Shown: positions 45,630 to 54,093 of the stretch, one piece after another | Layout of the letters: each line of letters opens with the position of its first letter | Position numbering within the stretch: the first letter of the stretch is position 1 | Source: Halorhabdus sp. BNX81 | GTDB taxonomy: Archaea > Halobacteriota > Halobacteria > Halobacteriales > Haloarculaceae | Length of the DNA: 64,000 bases | Assembly (NCBI RefSeq): GCF_029229925.1 | Contig: NZ_CP107254.1 | Coordinates: 558,001-622,000, forward strand | Direction: 5' to 3' | The notes under the pieces: model-generated | Told to the model about the DNA's origin: nothing | Databases searched by the model: none | The model's input: only the letters and a program-made list of their open reading frames with translations | Program-made: the position numbers and the translations under genes

Positions 45630-46118
45630 TCACCGAAAGCGGTCGTCCGCCCGGCGCTGCTCGACCGCGTCGTCGCTCGCAGCGATCCAGCCGTCCTCGA
45701 CGCTGTCGGGCACGTCGAAGCGGCCGACCAGCGGTTTCACGTCGAGCAGCGGGGTCCCGTCGACCACGTCGATGCCCGAGACGTCGATGGTGGGGCCGTC
45801 GACGGCCTCGATCCGAACGACCGAGAGGCCCACGTTGTTGGGTCGCCGCGGGGCGCGCGTGGCGAAGAGGCCCCGCGGCCGGTCGTCGAGGAACGGCTCG
45901 ACGGAAAGGGGCGCGTCCGCGGGCGATTCGTGGAAGTGATAGAGGAGGATGCAGTGCGAAAAGCCCCCGAGGTCGGCCAGGCCCTCGACGTACCTTTCTT
46001 CGAGTTCGACGGTCCCCCGGGCATCGGACCCGGCCGGCTGGATCGGCATATCGACCGCCGACTCGAACGGCGAGTGGATCGTGCCGATCGGTTCGTAGGT
46101 GATGGATTCGTCGGACAT
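45630..46118 (-). CDS. trmO: tRNA (t6A37) N6-methyltransferase TrmO
   Basis: 162 residues. ITYEPIGTIHSPFESAVDMP, GFSHCILLYHFHES and FATRAPRRPNNVGLSVVRIE are TrmO/VirR family signatures. Methylates t6A at position 37 of certain tRNAs using SAM. Separated by 9 bases from the upstream amidotransferase, so probably co-transcribed. Confidence 0.88.
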   Translation of the reverse strand: MSDESITYEPIGTIHSPFESAVDMPIQPAGSDARGTVELEERYVEGLADLGGFSHCILLYHFHESPADAPLSVEPFLDDRPRGLFATRAPRRPNNVGLSVVRIEAVDGPTIDVSGIDVVDGTPLLDVKPLVGRFDVPDSVEDGWIAASDDAVEQRRADDRFR

Positions 46119-46127
46119 GGCTGTCGC

Positions 46128-46880
46128 TCACCGCCCGGGCCCGTCAATCTCCCGGTCCGACCCCGGGTTAGTCGCGGAACCGGGCGGTGACGAGCATTGT
46201 TCGGCCAGTCCGTCCAGCAGAGTGTAGCAATACGAGCGCAGGTCTTCGAGCCGGTCGGCCGCCGGGAGTAGGGTTTCCGGATCCTGGACGGACGGTCCCG
46301 GGTCGACCTCGGTCGCTTCGATCAGCGCCGCGATGCTTTCGGCAGTCGCCTCCGGGTGACACTGGAACCCGACGACCCGATCTTCGGAGACGAACGCCTG
46401 ATTCACGCAGGCCTCGCTGCCGTAGAGTCGATCGGCCTCGTCCGGGATCGCGAAGGTGTCGCCGTGCCAGTGGAACACGGGGAACCGATCGGGCAAATCC
46501 GCCGTCGGCGGCCAATCGCGGGCGCGATCGGTCGCCTCGATCGGGTACCAGCCGATCTCGCGGCGGTCGTGCTCGCGAACCTCGGCCCCCAGGACCTGCG
46601 CGAGCAACTGCCCACCGAGACAGATCCCGAGGACGGTCTTGCCGGCCGCGATCGCCTCGGCGATCAGCCGTTTCTCCTTGGCGAGCCAGGGATGGGCCTC
46701 GGTGTCGTGGACGCTCATCGGCCCGCCCATGACGACCAGCCAGTCGAACTCGGCAGGTTCGGGCAGCGAATCGCCGTCGTAGAGGTGGGCCCCCTCGATC
46801 GTGTGGCCACGGTCGCGGGCCCATTCGGCAATTCGACCGGGGCCCTCGTGTGGAACGTGCTGGAGGTACTGAACGTGCAT
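46128..46880 (-). CDS. class I glutamine amidotransferase (GMP synthase-like)
   Basis: 250 residues. WLVVMGGPMSVHDTEAHPWL, nucleophile in GICLGGQLLAQVLGAEV and the catalytic His in GFQCHPEA identify a free-standing class I GATase. Such proteins act on poorly defined substrates or with partner synthetases. Start taken at MHVQYLQHV (46880); an ATG at 46910 adds ten residues. Confidence 0.85.
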   Translation of the reverse strand: MHVQYLQHVPHEGPGRIAEWARDRGHTIEGAHLYDGDSLPEPAEFDWLVVMGGPMSVHDTEAHPWLAKEKRLIAEAIAAGKTVLGICLGGQLLAQVLGAEVREHDRREIGWYPIEATDRARDWPPTADLPDRFPVFHWHGDTFAIPDEADRLYGSEACVNQAFVSEDRVVGFQCHPEATAESIAALIEATEVDPGPSVQDPETLLPAADRLEDLRSYCYTLLDGLAEQCSSPPGSATNPGSDREIDGPGR

Positions 46881-46990
46881 GAGCGGGGCGTCGGCCGGAA
46901 GAGGTCTCACGGTTGTCGTTCGCGCAAATACCGCCAGACTCGATCGGGATAGGCGGGCCTTTGGCCGCCACTGACAGGCGACCGAGCGGG

Positions 46991-48061
46991 TCAGCGGTGG
47001 TCGTCCTCGCGGGCAGGGCCGGCACCGTCGGCCCGGTCGGCCAGCGCCCGCGCGGTACTCCCGGAGTGCTTGCCCAGCGCGATCCGGCGGGACTGGCCGA
47101 CGGCCGAGGGGTCCAGCCCCTCGTAGGTCGCCGGGTCCTCCAGCAGGGCGTCGACGTGGATGCCGGACTCGTGGGTGAAGGAGTGCTCGCCGACGACGGG
47201 CTGGGTGGCCGGGATTTCGAGGCCGCTCCGTTCGGCGACCGTCCGCGCGAGGGTCGACAGCCCCGTGGTGTCGATCCCGGTCTCGACGCCGTGGATCGCC
47301 TCCAGCGCCACGACAACCGCACCCAGGGGTGCGTTCCCGGCACGCTCGCCGATGCCGGTGACGGTCACGGCACCGACGTCGGCCCCGGCGGCCAGGCCCG
47401 CCAGCGTGTTGGCGACGGCGAGCCCGCAGTCGTCGTGACAGTGGACGCCGACCTCGGTGTCATCGGCGAGTGACTCATCGACCGCCCCGACCAGCCGAGC
47501 GATCGCGGTCGGACTCGCACCGCCGGTCGTGTCCGGCAGATGAACCCGCGAGGCACCGGCCCGCTCGGCTGTCCGGGCGAGTTCGCGCAAGCGATCGATC
47601 GGCGTCCGGGTCGCGTCCTCCGCCGAGACTGTCACCGCGATATCGCGGGCGAGCGCGTGTCTGACCATCGACCCGACACGATCCAGCAGGCCGCCCACGT
47701 CCCAGCCGGTCTTGGCGTCGAGGTGGCCGTCGCTGGCCGGCGCGACGATCGTCACGCGGTCGACGCCGCAGTCAGCCGCCGCGTCGATGTCGTCCGGATC
47801 AGTGCGGGCCAGCGCCAGCGTCTCGGCGTCCAGGCCCGCGGACGCGATCTCGGCGACGGCCTCGCGTTCGGCCGGCGAGATCGCAGGGAATCCCAGCTCG
47901 ATCTCCGGGACGCCCGCGCGGTCGAGCCGGGTTGCGATCTCGAACGTCTCCTCCGCGTCGAACGTGACGCCCGGGGTCTGCTCGCCGTCCCGGAGCGTGG
48001 TGTCGTACAGCGTCGGCTCGCCGTCGATGTCCGGATTGTACGGACTCGTGTTTGCGTTCAT
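46991..48061 (-). CDS. nifV: homocitrate synthase NifV
   Basis: 356 residues. Condenses acetyl-CoA with 2-oxoglutarate to homocitrate, the organic ligand of FeMo-co. TTLRDGEQTPGV (about 21-32) and the metal-binding HCHDDCGLAVANT are the DRE-TIM signature; GERAGNAPLGAVVVALE and EHSFTHESGIHVDALL are family blocks. No C-terminal LeuA regulatory domain, as usual for NifV. Last gene of the nif operon, 21 bases after nifK. Sequence alone cannot exclude citramalate or isopropylmalate synthase; context favours NifV. Confidence 0.88.
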   Translation of the reverse strand: MNANTSPYNPDIDGEPTLYDTTLRDGEQTPGVTFDAEETFEIATRLDRAGVPEIELGFPAISPAEREAVAEIASAGLDAETLALARTDPDDIDAAADCGVDRVTIVAPASDGHLDAKTGWDVGGLLDRVGSMVRHALARDIAVTVSAEDATRTPIDRLRELARTAERAGASRVHLPDTTGGASPTAIARLVGAVDESLADDTEVGVHCHDDCGLAVANTLAGLAAGADVGAVTVTGIGERAGNAPLGAVVVALEAIHGVETGIDTTGLSTLARTVAERSGLEIPATQPVVGEHSFTHESGIHVDALLEDPATYEGLDPSAVGQSRRIALGKHSGSTARALADRADGAGPAREDDHR

Positions 48062-48082
48062 GGGCGACGCGTGGATGGCACG

Positions 48083-49546
48083 CTAGCGCACCCCACCCTC
48101 CAGGTCGGTATCCAGCGTCGTGTTCGAGACGAGTCGCTCGTTGCCCCCGCGGAGGAAGGCGTTGACCACGTCGTCGAGCAGGTTGATCGACCCGCGGTAG
48201 CCGACCGTCGCGCGGCGATGGTAGCCAAAGCGGTCCTCAACGGGGAACCCGGTGCGCACCAGCGGGATGTCCTGCTCGTCGGCGAGGAATTTGCCCTTCG
48301 ACGGGCCGACCAGCAGATCGACCGGCTCGTCGTCGAGCATGTCCTCCAGTTCCTTGAGATCGGACTCGTGGCGGACGTGCAGGTCCAGATCGTGGCGATC
48401 GGCGACCGCGAGCATGTCCTCGGTCCACGCGTCGGATTCAAAGGACGTGAGCGCGTGGACCGGTTCGGACCCGGCCTCGGCGAGGAACTCCGTGATCCCC
48501 TCGATCCAGTCCGGGTCGCCGAAGACGCCCACGCGCAGCCCCGAGAGGTACATGTGCGCGTCGACGATGGCGTCGAGCAGGCGGGCGCGCTCCTTTTTCA
48601 GACGCTCGGAGCGATCGAGGCCGGTGATCTGGGTGACAGCCTCGACGAACCGGTCGGTGTTGCGCACGCCGACCGGCATCGGCCCGACGCTGACCTGCTG
48701 GTTGTACTCCTCGCCGAGGAGCCGTGCGCCTTCGCCACCGACGTGCTTCTGGATCGCGACCGTCCCCCGGGAGTTGGCGGCGTCTTCGAGGTCCTCGATC
48801 GGCGTGCCGCCGGGCGGATGGTCGAGGTCCTCCTCGTAGAGCCCGCCGTCAAGTGGATCCGAGTAGTCGGTCAGCCACAGCGGGTTCGCGCCGATCTCCT
48901 CCAAGATGTGCCGAAGTTCGCGGATGTCGCCCGGATCGACCCAGCCGGGGATCACGTTCAGCCGGTTGGTCGGCTTGCCGGGTTCGGGGAAGCGCTGGAC
49001 GACCTCGGTGACGAAGTTGTCCATCCCGGTGATGTGGGTGCCGACGTAACTCGGCGCGTTGACCGAGAGGATCGGCACGTCCACCTCGGGGTTGGTCGCC
49101 TGGTACTCCATGACGATCCCCTCGATGTCGTCGCCGATCGTCTCGGAGAGACACGTCGAGATGCCCGTGATCATCGTCGGGTCCACCCGCTCGTAGATGT
49201 TCTCCAAGCCCTCGATGAGGTTGTCCGCCCCGCCGAAGACCGTCGAACCCTCCGTCAGCGAGGTGACGCCCGTCTCGACGGGCTCCTCGAAGTGGCGGTT
49301 CATCTCGTGGCGCGGGTAGGTCGCACAGCCGTTCGACCCGTGAATCAGCGGGACGCCGCCGTGGACACCCAGCGTGCCGATCATCGCGCCGATCGGCGCG
49401 CACATCCGCACCGGATTGATGAACCCGGTGCGGTCCTGCGAACAGGCTTCGGCCTCGTCGGGGACGCCTTCGGGGATGTCGTCGGTGCTCGCGGCTCCGC
49501 CGCTCGCATTCTCCGAGGCTTCCCGCTGGTCAGCCTCGCCGCTCAC
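48083..49546 (-). CDS. nifK: nitrogenase MoFe protein beta subunit NifK
   Basis: 487 residues. Forms the alpha2beta2 catalytic heterotetramer with NifD. The three P-cluster cysteines lie in MCAPIGA (Cys49), SNGCATY (Cys74) and STCLSETIGDD (Cys132); EMNRHFEEPVETGVTSLTEG and APSYVGTHITGMDN are typical NifK. Start is GTG 49546, overlapping by four bases the stop of a 20-residue frame lying between nifD and nifK. The N-terminal ~40 residues are low complexity (Glu/Ala/Ser) and contain the GC palindrome (49486-49507). NifN is unlikely since all P-cluster ligands remain. Confidence 0.93.
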   Translation of the reverse strand: MSGEADQREASENASGGAASTDDIPEGVPDEAEACSQDRTGFINPVRMCAPIGAMIGTLGVHGGVPLIHGSNGCATYPRHEMNRHFEEPVETGVTSLTEGSTVFGGADNLIEGLENIYERVDPTMITGISTCLSETIGDDIEGIVMEYQATNPEVDVPILSVNAPSYVGTHITGMDNFVTEVVQRFPEPGKPTNRLNVIPGWVDPGDIRELRHILEEIGANPLWLTDYSDPLDGGLYEEDLDHPPGGTPIEDLEDAANSRGTVAIQKHVGGEGARLLGEEYNQQVSVGPMPVGVRNTDRFVEAVTQITGLDRSERLKKERARLLDAIVDAHMYLSGLRVGVFGDPDWIEGITEFLAEAGSEPVHALTSFESDAWTEDMLAVADRHDLDLHVRHESDLKELEDMLDDEPVDLLVGPSKGKFLADEQDIPLVRTGFPVEDRFGYHRRATVGYRGSINLLDDVVNAFLRGGNERLVSNTTLDTDLEGGVR

Positions 49547-49605
49547 GGAGGCCCACCTCCGTTCGCACTTCCCGAGGTCTCGCTCTGCTCGACCTCGCTG
49601 CTCAT
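49543..49605 (-). other. 20-codon frame between nifD and nifK
   Basis: ATG 49605 follows the nifD stop directly and the TGA (49545-49543) overlaps the nifK GTG. The encoded MSSEVEQSETSGSANGGGPP resembles the first residues of NifK (SGEADQREASENASGGAAS), pointing to a duplicated segment. It may aid translational coupling or be the former start of nifK put out of frame. Not a confident gene. Confidence 0.4.
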
Positions 49606-51057
49606 TCAGTCCGCCACCCCCGAGGCGTCGCCGACGTGATCGAGCACGTCCGGGCTCCCGTCGCCGCCGAACGGTTCGGCTTCCTCGCCGACGAGATCCC
49701 AGACGGGGTTGTTGACGGCCTTGTCCATGTCCTCGGCGAACCCGAGCAGGCCGCGGAAACCGGCGTAGGGCCCCGAGTCGTAGCTGTGGCCGTTGACGAA
49801 GCTGATCCCGCGCTTGTACGCGAGGAACTTCTCCTTGTTGCCCGAGATGAACAGGTCGATGTCGTAGTCAGCGAGGATCTCCTCGAGTTCGGGGCCGTTG
49901 GGGTTGTCCACGACCAGGGTGTCTTCGCCGACGCGCTCGAAGATCTTGCGATGGTCGTCCGCGTGGCCGAACGTCGAGCCCACGGCGACGACGTCCATGC
50001 CCAGGTCCTCCTCTAACATCGGCGGCCAGTGCCAGCACCGCGGGCCACCCTGGTAGATGAACACCCGGTTGCCTTCCAGGCGATCGCGGTAGTACTGGAG
50101 TCGGTCGTCGATAGCATCGAGTTCGGACTCGATGACTTCCTGGCCGCGCTCTTCGATGTCGAAGAAGTCGGCGACCTTCTCGATGGCTTTGGACATGTGG
50201 CGGGTCCCCCAGAAGGAGACCTCGATCGAGGGCGTCCCGTAGGCGTCCTCGATCATGTCCGTGATGTAGCCAGCCGAACGGGCGCAGTGAACGACGTTGA
50301 GGCTTGCCTTCGGCATCTGGCGGATGCTCTCCAGATCGCCGTCGCCGGTGAACGTGACGTTGATGTCCAGGCCCAGCTCCTCAAGCGGCGGCCGGATGAC
50401 TTCCAGGTCACCCTTGATGTTGTACTCGCCGACGATGTTGATCGTCATCTCCTCGCGTTCGGGCGTCTCGGCGGGGTCGATCAACTCGTCGAAGATGACG
50501 TTGTTGCCGACGTGGTGGCCCTTCGACTGGCTGACCCCCGAGAACCCGGCACACGGGAAGAACGTCACCGGCACGTCGTCGTCGATTTCCTCCTCGGCGC
50601 GCTTTGCCACGTCGAAGCCGTCGTCACCGATGAGAGCCGGTGAGCAAGTGTTGTACACGAAGATACCCTCGGCGTCGGGGAATTCCTCGTGGGCCTCGAG
50701 GATCGTCTCCAGCAGGCGGTCCTCCCCGCCCATGATGATCTGGTTCTCCTGGAGGTTCGAGACGAAGACGTTGTCCATGTGCTGACTCGTGTCGCTGGCC
50801 AGGTGGGGCCGGTAGCCCCAGGAGTAGTACGCACACCCTGTCGGGCCGTGGGTGACGTGCAGGACGTCTTTCACGGGCCCGCCGACGACGCCCCGACAGC
50901 CGGCGTAGGTACACCCGCGCTCGGTCATGTCGCCGGGCGTCGTCGGTTCGTTGCTGTCGATACACTCCCCCGGGTTCTCCGGGTCGTACTCCTCGGATCC
51001 CTTCTCGACGACGTGGTCGTCGCGGTCCGGGATCGAATCGTTGCAGTTCAGTCTCAT
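49606..51057 (-). CDS. nifD: nitrogenase MoFe protein alpha subunit NifD
   Basis: 483 residues from ATG 51057 (ATGA overlap with the nifB stop). P-cluster ligands Cys49 (ERGCTYAG), Cys75 (PTGCAYYS) and Cys138 (NTCSPALIGDD); FeMo-co ligands Cys258 (VVHCARSAGY) and His424 (VNGHSYDSGPY). Active-site SQSKGHH supplies Gln177 and His181, and Arg340 in GGPRCWHW matches Arg359 of Azotobacter NifD. These exclude NifE and the chlorophyllide or F430 relatives. The QGGPRCWHW and CAGFSGVSQSKGHH stretches recall VnfD as well as archaeal NifD. No delta-subunit gene lies between nifD and nifK. Confidence 0.95.
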   Translation of the reverse strand: MRLNCNDSIPDRDDHVVEKGSEEYDPENPGECIDSNEPTTPGDMTERGCTYAGCRGVVGGPVKDVLHVTHGPTGCAYYSWGYRPHLASDTSQHMDNVFVSNLQENQIIMGGEDRLLETILEAHEEFPDAEGIFVYNTCSPALIGDDGFDVAKRAEEEIDDDVPVTFFPCAGFSGVSQSKGHHVGNNVIFDELIDPAETPEREEMTINIVGEYNIKGDLEVIRPPLEELGLDINVTFTGDGDLESIRQMPKASLNVVHCARSAGYITDMIEDAYGTPSIEVSFWGTRHMSKAIEKVADFFDIEERGQEVIESELDAIDDRLQYYRDRLEGNRVFIYQGGPRCWHWPPMLEEDLGMDVVAVGSTFGHADDHRKIFERVGEDTLVVDNPNGPELEEILADYDIDLFISGNKEKFLAYKRGISFVNGHSYDSGPYAGFRGLLGFAEDMDKAVNNPVWDLVGEEAEPFGGDGSPDVLDHVGDASGVAD

Positions 51058-51941
51058 GGCTGTCCTCCGCTGACGTTGACTGACGCGAGCGAGCGGTCGT
51101 CGGCCAGCATGCCGGCCGCGTCGGCCCGGCACTGCTGGCAGTTGCGGAACTGGTTGAGGTGGCCGCCACACGCCTCACGGACGGCGGCCACCTGCTGGTG
51201 ATCGGGCGATTCGTGCTCGGCGAACTCGGCCATCGGAATGAGTGGCGTGACGTTGTGGACGTAGGCCCCGAGGTCGGCCGCTGTCTCGGCCACCGCCGGC
51301 AGGTGGTCCTCGTTGACGCCGGGGATCAGGATGGAGTTGACCTTCACGACCATCCCGCGATCGACGGCCGTGCGGATCCCCCGCAGTTGCTGGAAGAGGA
51401 GCAACTGGAAGGCCTCCGCGCCCTGATAGACCGTCCCGTCGTAGGTGACGCCGCCGTAGATCTCCTCGCCGATCGCGGGATCGACGGCGTTGACCGTGAC
51501 GGTCACCGTCTCGACGCCCAGGCGGTCCAGGCGGTCGATCCGGTCGGGCAGGAGCAGACCGTTCGTCGAGATACACCCCTTCAATTGCGGATGGCGCTCG
51601 TTCAGCAGTTCCAGGGTCTCGAAGGTCTCCTCGTTGGCCAGTGAGTCGCCGGGGCCGGCAAAGCCCGCGACGGTTATCCGCGGCTCTTCGTCGAGGATCT
51701 CGCCGACGCGATCGACCGCCTCCTCGGGCGAGAGGACATCCGAGGAGACGCCCGGCCGGTTCTCGTTCGGGCAATCGAAGCGCCGATCGCAGTACCCACA
51801 GGAGACGTTGCAGTCGGGGGCGACCGGCAGGTGGATCCGGCCGAACTCCTTGTGGGTGCCGTCGCCGTAGCAAGGGTGATCGGCTGTCGCGGACTCCTCG
51901 GCCGCTTCAACGTGCGGGTCGTCGGGTGGCTCCGCGTCCAT
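51054..51941 (-). CDS. nifB: NifB-co synthase NifB (radical SAM)
   Basis: 295 residues. HPCYGDGTHKEFGRIHLPVA, then CNVSCGYC (Cys44, 48, 51: the SAM [4Fe-4S]) with RRFDCPNENRPGV, and the C-terminal NCQQCRADAAG (Cys268, Cys271) are diagnostic for NifB. Makes the 8Fe-9S-C core of FeMo-co. Short form without the NifX-like tail, as in other archaea. Overlaps nifH (TGATG) and nifD (ATGA). Confidence 0.94.
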   Translation of the reverse strand: MDAEPPDDPHVEAAEESATADHPCYGDGTHKEFGRIHLPVAPDCNVSCGYCDRRFDCPNENRPGVSSDVLSPEEAVDRVGEILDEEPRITVAGFAGPGDSLANEETFETLELLNERHPQLKGCISTNGLLLPDRIDRLDRLGVETVTVTVNAVDPAIGEEIYGGVTYDGTVYQGAEAFQLLLFQQLRGIRTAVDRGMVVKVNSILIPGVNEDHLPAVAETAADLGAYVHNVTPLIPMAEFAEHESPDHQQVAAVREACGGHLNQFRNCQQCRADAAGMLADDRSLASVNVSGGQP

Positions 51942-52819
51942 CAGTCGGCGGCCTCCCCTTCGGCGGCGTTGGGCGTGACGACGCCGTACTCGCGCATCAG
52001 CGATTCGAGTTCCGCCTGCTCCATCGGGTCCGGGACGGTGTAGGTCTCGTTGGTCTCGATCTTCTCGGCCAGTTCCTCGTACACCTGGGCCTGCTCGACG
52101 GAGTCGTCCCAGTCGATGACCGTCTTCTTCTGGATCTCGGCGCGCTGGACGTCCTTGTCCCGGGGGATGAAGTGAATCATCTGGGTGTTGATCCGGTCGG
52201 CGAACTCCTCGACGAGTTCGCGTTCGCGTTCGACGTTCCGGGAGTTGCAAATGATCCCACCCATCCGGGCGTAGCCCCGATTGGCGAACTTCTGGACGCC
52301 GATGGCGATGTTGTTGGCGGCGTACAGCGCCATGTACTCCCCCGAGACGACGATGTAGATCTCGTCGGCGTAGTCCTCGCGGATGGGCATCGCAAAGCCG
52401 CCACAGACCACGTCGCCCAGCACGTCGTAAAAGACGTAATCGAGGTCGTCCTCGTAGGCCCCCTTCGCTTCCAGGGCCTCGATGGCGGTGATGACTCCCC
52501 GGCCGCCACAGCCGACGCCGGGCTCTGGCCCACCGGCCTCGACGGTCTTGACGCCCTCGTAGCCGTCGATCATCAGCTCGTCGAGGTTCAATTCCTCGGG
52601 GTCGCCCGCCTCCCGGACCTGATCGAGGACCGGCTCCAGGCGTTCGCCCCGGCGGAGCAGGCGGGTGCAGTCGGCCTTGGGGTCACAGCCGACGTTGAGG
52701 ATGTTGTGGCCCTTGTTAGCGAGTGCTGCGGCGGTGTTCTGCTGGGTCGTGCTCTTGCCGATACCGCCCTTACCGTAGATAGCGATCTGCCGGGGTTCGG
52801 TGTCCGCGTCGTCACTCAT
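51941..52819 (-). CDS. nifH: nitrogenase iron protein NifH
   Basis: 292 residues; ATP-dependent reductase of NifDK and also used in cofactor maturation. Walker [10 protein letters not shown] (16-24), [11 protein letters not shown], the bridging [4Fe-4S] cysteines Cys104 (GVGCGGRGV) and Cys139 ([13 protein letters not shown]); Arg107 is the ADP-ribosylation-type Arg. An in-frame TGA three codons upstream fixes the ATG at 52819. First gene of the operon. The BchL/CfbC relatives are less likely given nifBDK and the motif context. Confidence 0.94.
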   Translation of the reverse strand: MSDDADTEPRQIAIYGKGGIGKSTTQQNTAAALANKGHNILNVGCDPKADCTRLLRRGERLEPVLDQVREAGDPEELNLDELMIDGYEGVKTVEAGGPEPGVGCGGRGVITAIEALEAKGAYEDDLDYVFYDVLGDVVCGGFAMPIREDYADEIYIVVSGEYMALYAANNIAIGVQKFANRGYARMGGIICNSRNVERERELVEEFADRINTQMIHFIPRDKDVQRAEIQKKTVIDWDDSVEQAQVYEELAEKIETNETYTVPDPMEQAELESLMREYGVVTPNAAEGEAAD

Positions 52820-53174
52820 CGGGCGTCACCCCAGTTCTCGTGCATTCGATCCTTTCGGACGTCGATTCGTTCGGTTCGGTAGTCGTTGCGTACATCGTGC
52901 GTTCCTCCCGGAAGCCGGCAATGGTTTCCGGCTCTCGGACATCCGGGCCTCTCGCGAGAGGGAACATAAAACGTTCGGCTAATTTACATCCACAATCTAG
53001 CGATACTAGGAGAATATAATGCCGCTATCCTATATGATTGACCAATTAATTGCGGAAATTGACAAGATACTCAAAAAACGTTCGATAACAGCGATAATAG
53101 ATAATCGGTTTTATCTCGACAGCAGAACGATCGGACGTGAGCGTCGGGCGTCCAATGTACAGCCCGAACCGTCC
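52820..53174 (-). promoter_or_regulatory. nif promoter and leader with palindromes
   Basis: The 355 bases before nifH are partly AT-rich. On the minus strand I see a TATA-like GTTTTATG (about 52963-52971) immediately before a perfect 14-bp palindrome CCTCTCGCGAGAGG (52948-52961), GAAC-N7-GTTC (52962-52976) overlapping the box, GCCGG-N9-CCGGC (52914-52932) and, farther up, GATAA-N6-TTATC (53100-53115). The implied leader of ~120 nt is long for a haloarchaeon and contains a 27-codon frame (52895-52812) and a 9-codon frame (52845-52816), both ending on the nifH start. Which sites act is unknown. Confidence 0.5.
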
Positions 53175-53912
53175 CTAAAGATCCATCCCGCCGTTGACGT
53201 CGATCACCTCACCCGTGATGAACGACGACCGCTCGCTCGCGAGGAAGGCAACGACGTCGGCGACTTCCTCGACGTCGCCGATCCGGCCGAGTGGGGTGTC
53301 TTCCTCGACCTGCTCGATGATCGACTCGGGCAGGTCGGTCACCATGCTCGTCTCGATGAACCCGGGGGCGACGCAGTTGGCCGTCGATCCCTCGCGGGCG
53401 AGTTCCTGGGCGAGCGTCCGGGTGAACCCGAAGATGCCGGCCTTCGCCGTCGCGTAGTTGGCCTGCCCAAGATTACCGCCCTTGGCGACGATGCTGGAGA
53501 TGTTGATCAGGCGACCGCTCTCAGCGGCCGCGATGTCGTCGTAGAAGGTCTGGGTGCAGTGAAAGGCTCCGTCCAGGTGGACGTCGAGAACGGTGTCCCA
53601 CTGCTCGTGGCTCATCTCCTTGAAGAAGACGTCCTGATTGATGCCGGCGTTGTTGACCAGCACGTCGACTGTCCCGAAGGCGTCTTCGACGTCCTCGGCC
53701 ATCGCTTTCACCTGTTCGGGTTCGGTGACGTCGGCCTTGACGGCGATCGCCGATCCGCCGGCGTCCTCGATCGTCTCGACGACCTCACGGGCGGCTTCTC
53801 CTGAACTCCGGTAGTTGACAGCGACCTCACAGCCCGCGTTGCCGAACCGTTCGGCGATCCCACGGCCGATTCCTCGCGATGCGCCGGTCACGACGCAAGT
53901 CTTCGCTTCCAT
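53175..53912 (-). CDS. SDR-family 3-oxoacyl / acetoacetyl-CoA reductase (FabG/PhaB-like)
   Basis: 245 residues. TGASRGIGRGIAERF (NADPH loop), LVNNAGINQDVFFKEMSHEQ, catalytic Ser in NISSIVAKGGNLGQ and YATAK (Tyr/Lys), PGFIETSMV. Haloarchaea lack fatty acid synthase, so the likely job is acetoacetyl-CoA reduction for polyhydroxyalkanoate. No phaC or phaE is adjacent. Confidence 0.88.
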   Translation of the reverse strand: MEAKTCVVTGASRGIGRGIAERFGNAGCEVAVNYRSSGEAAREVVETIEDAGGSAIAVKADVTEPEQVKAMAEDVEDAFGTVDVLVNNAGINQDVFFKEMSHEQWDTVLDVHLDGAFHCTQTFYDDIAAAESGRLINISSIVAKGGNLGQANYATAKAGIFGFTRTLAQELAREGSTANCVAPGFIETSMVTDLPESIIEQVEEDTPLGRIGDVEEVADVVAFLASERSSFITGEVIDVNGGMDL

Positions 53913-54093
53913 ATTGGCCGATCAACGTGACGAGTGAAAACGATTCGCTGTGACGCAAATTTAGCCAGACGCACTCTGGTGTCACCAAGTGCCTGCCCGG
54001 CCTGTCCCGTCGTGGTGGATACCATGTGGAACTCTCCCGTGTGAGACCGTTACATTGATAGGGGTATATCGTGAACAACCAGCGTGGTACACA

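Noticed and set aside
48083-49546. NifK as NifN
   Set aside because: All three P-cluster cysteines and the NRHFEEPV block are present.
47540-49639. 699-codon plus-strand frame across nifV and nifK
   Set aside because: Shadow of the nif genes, no recognisable motif.
46991-52819. Reading the cluster as F430 (CfbC/D) or chlorophyllide/protochlorophyllide reductase
   Set aside because: FeMo-co ligands Cys and His in NifD, all P-cluster cysteines in NifK, and true NifB and NifV genes favour nitrogenase.
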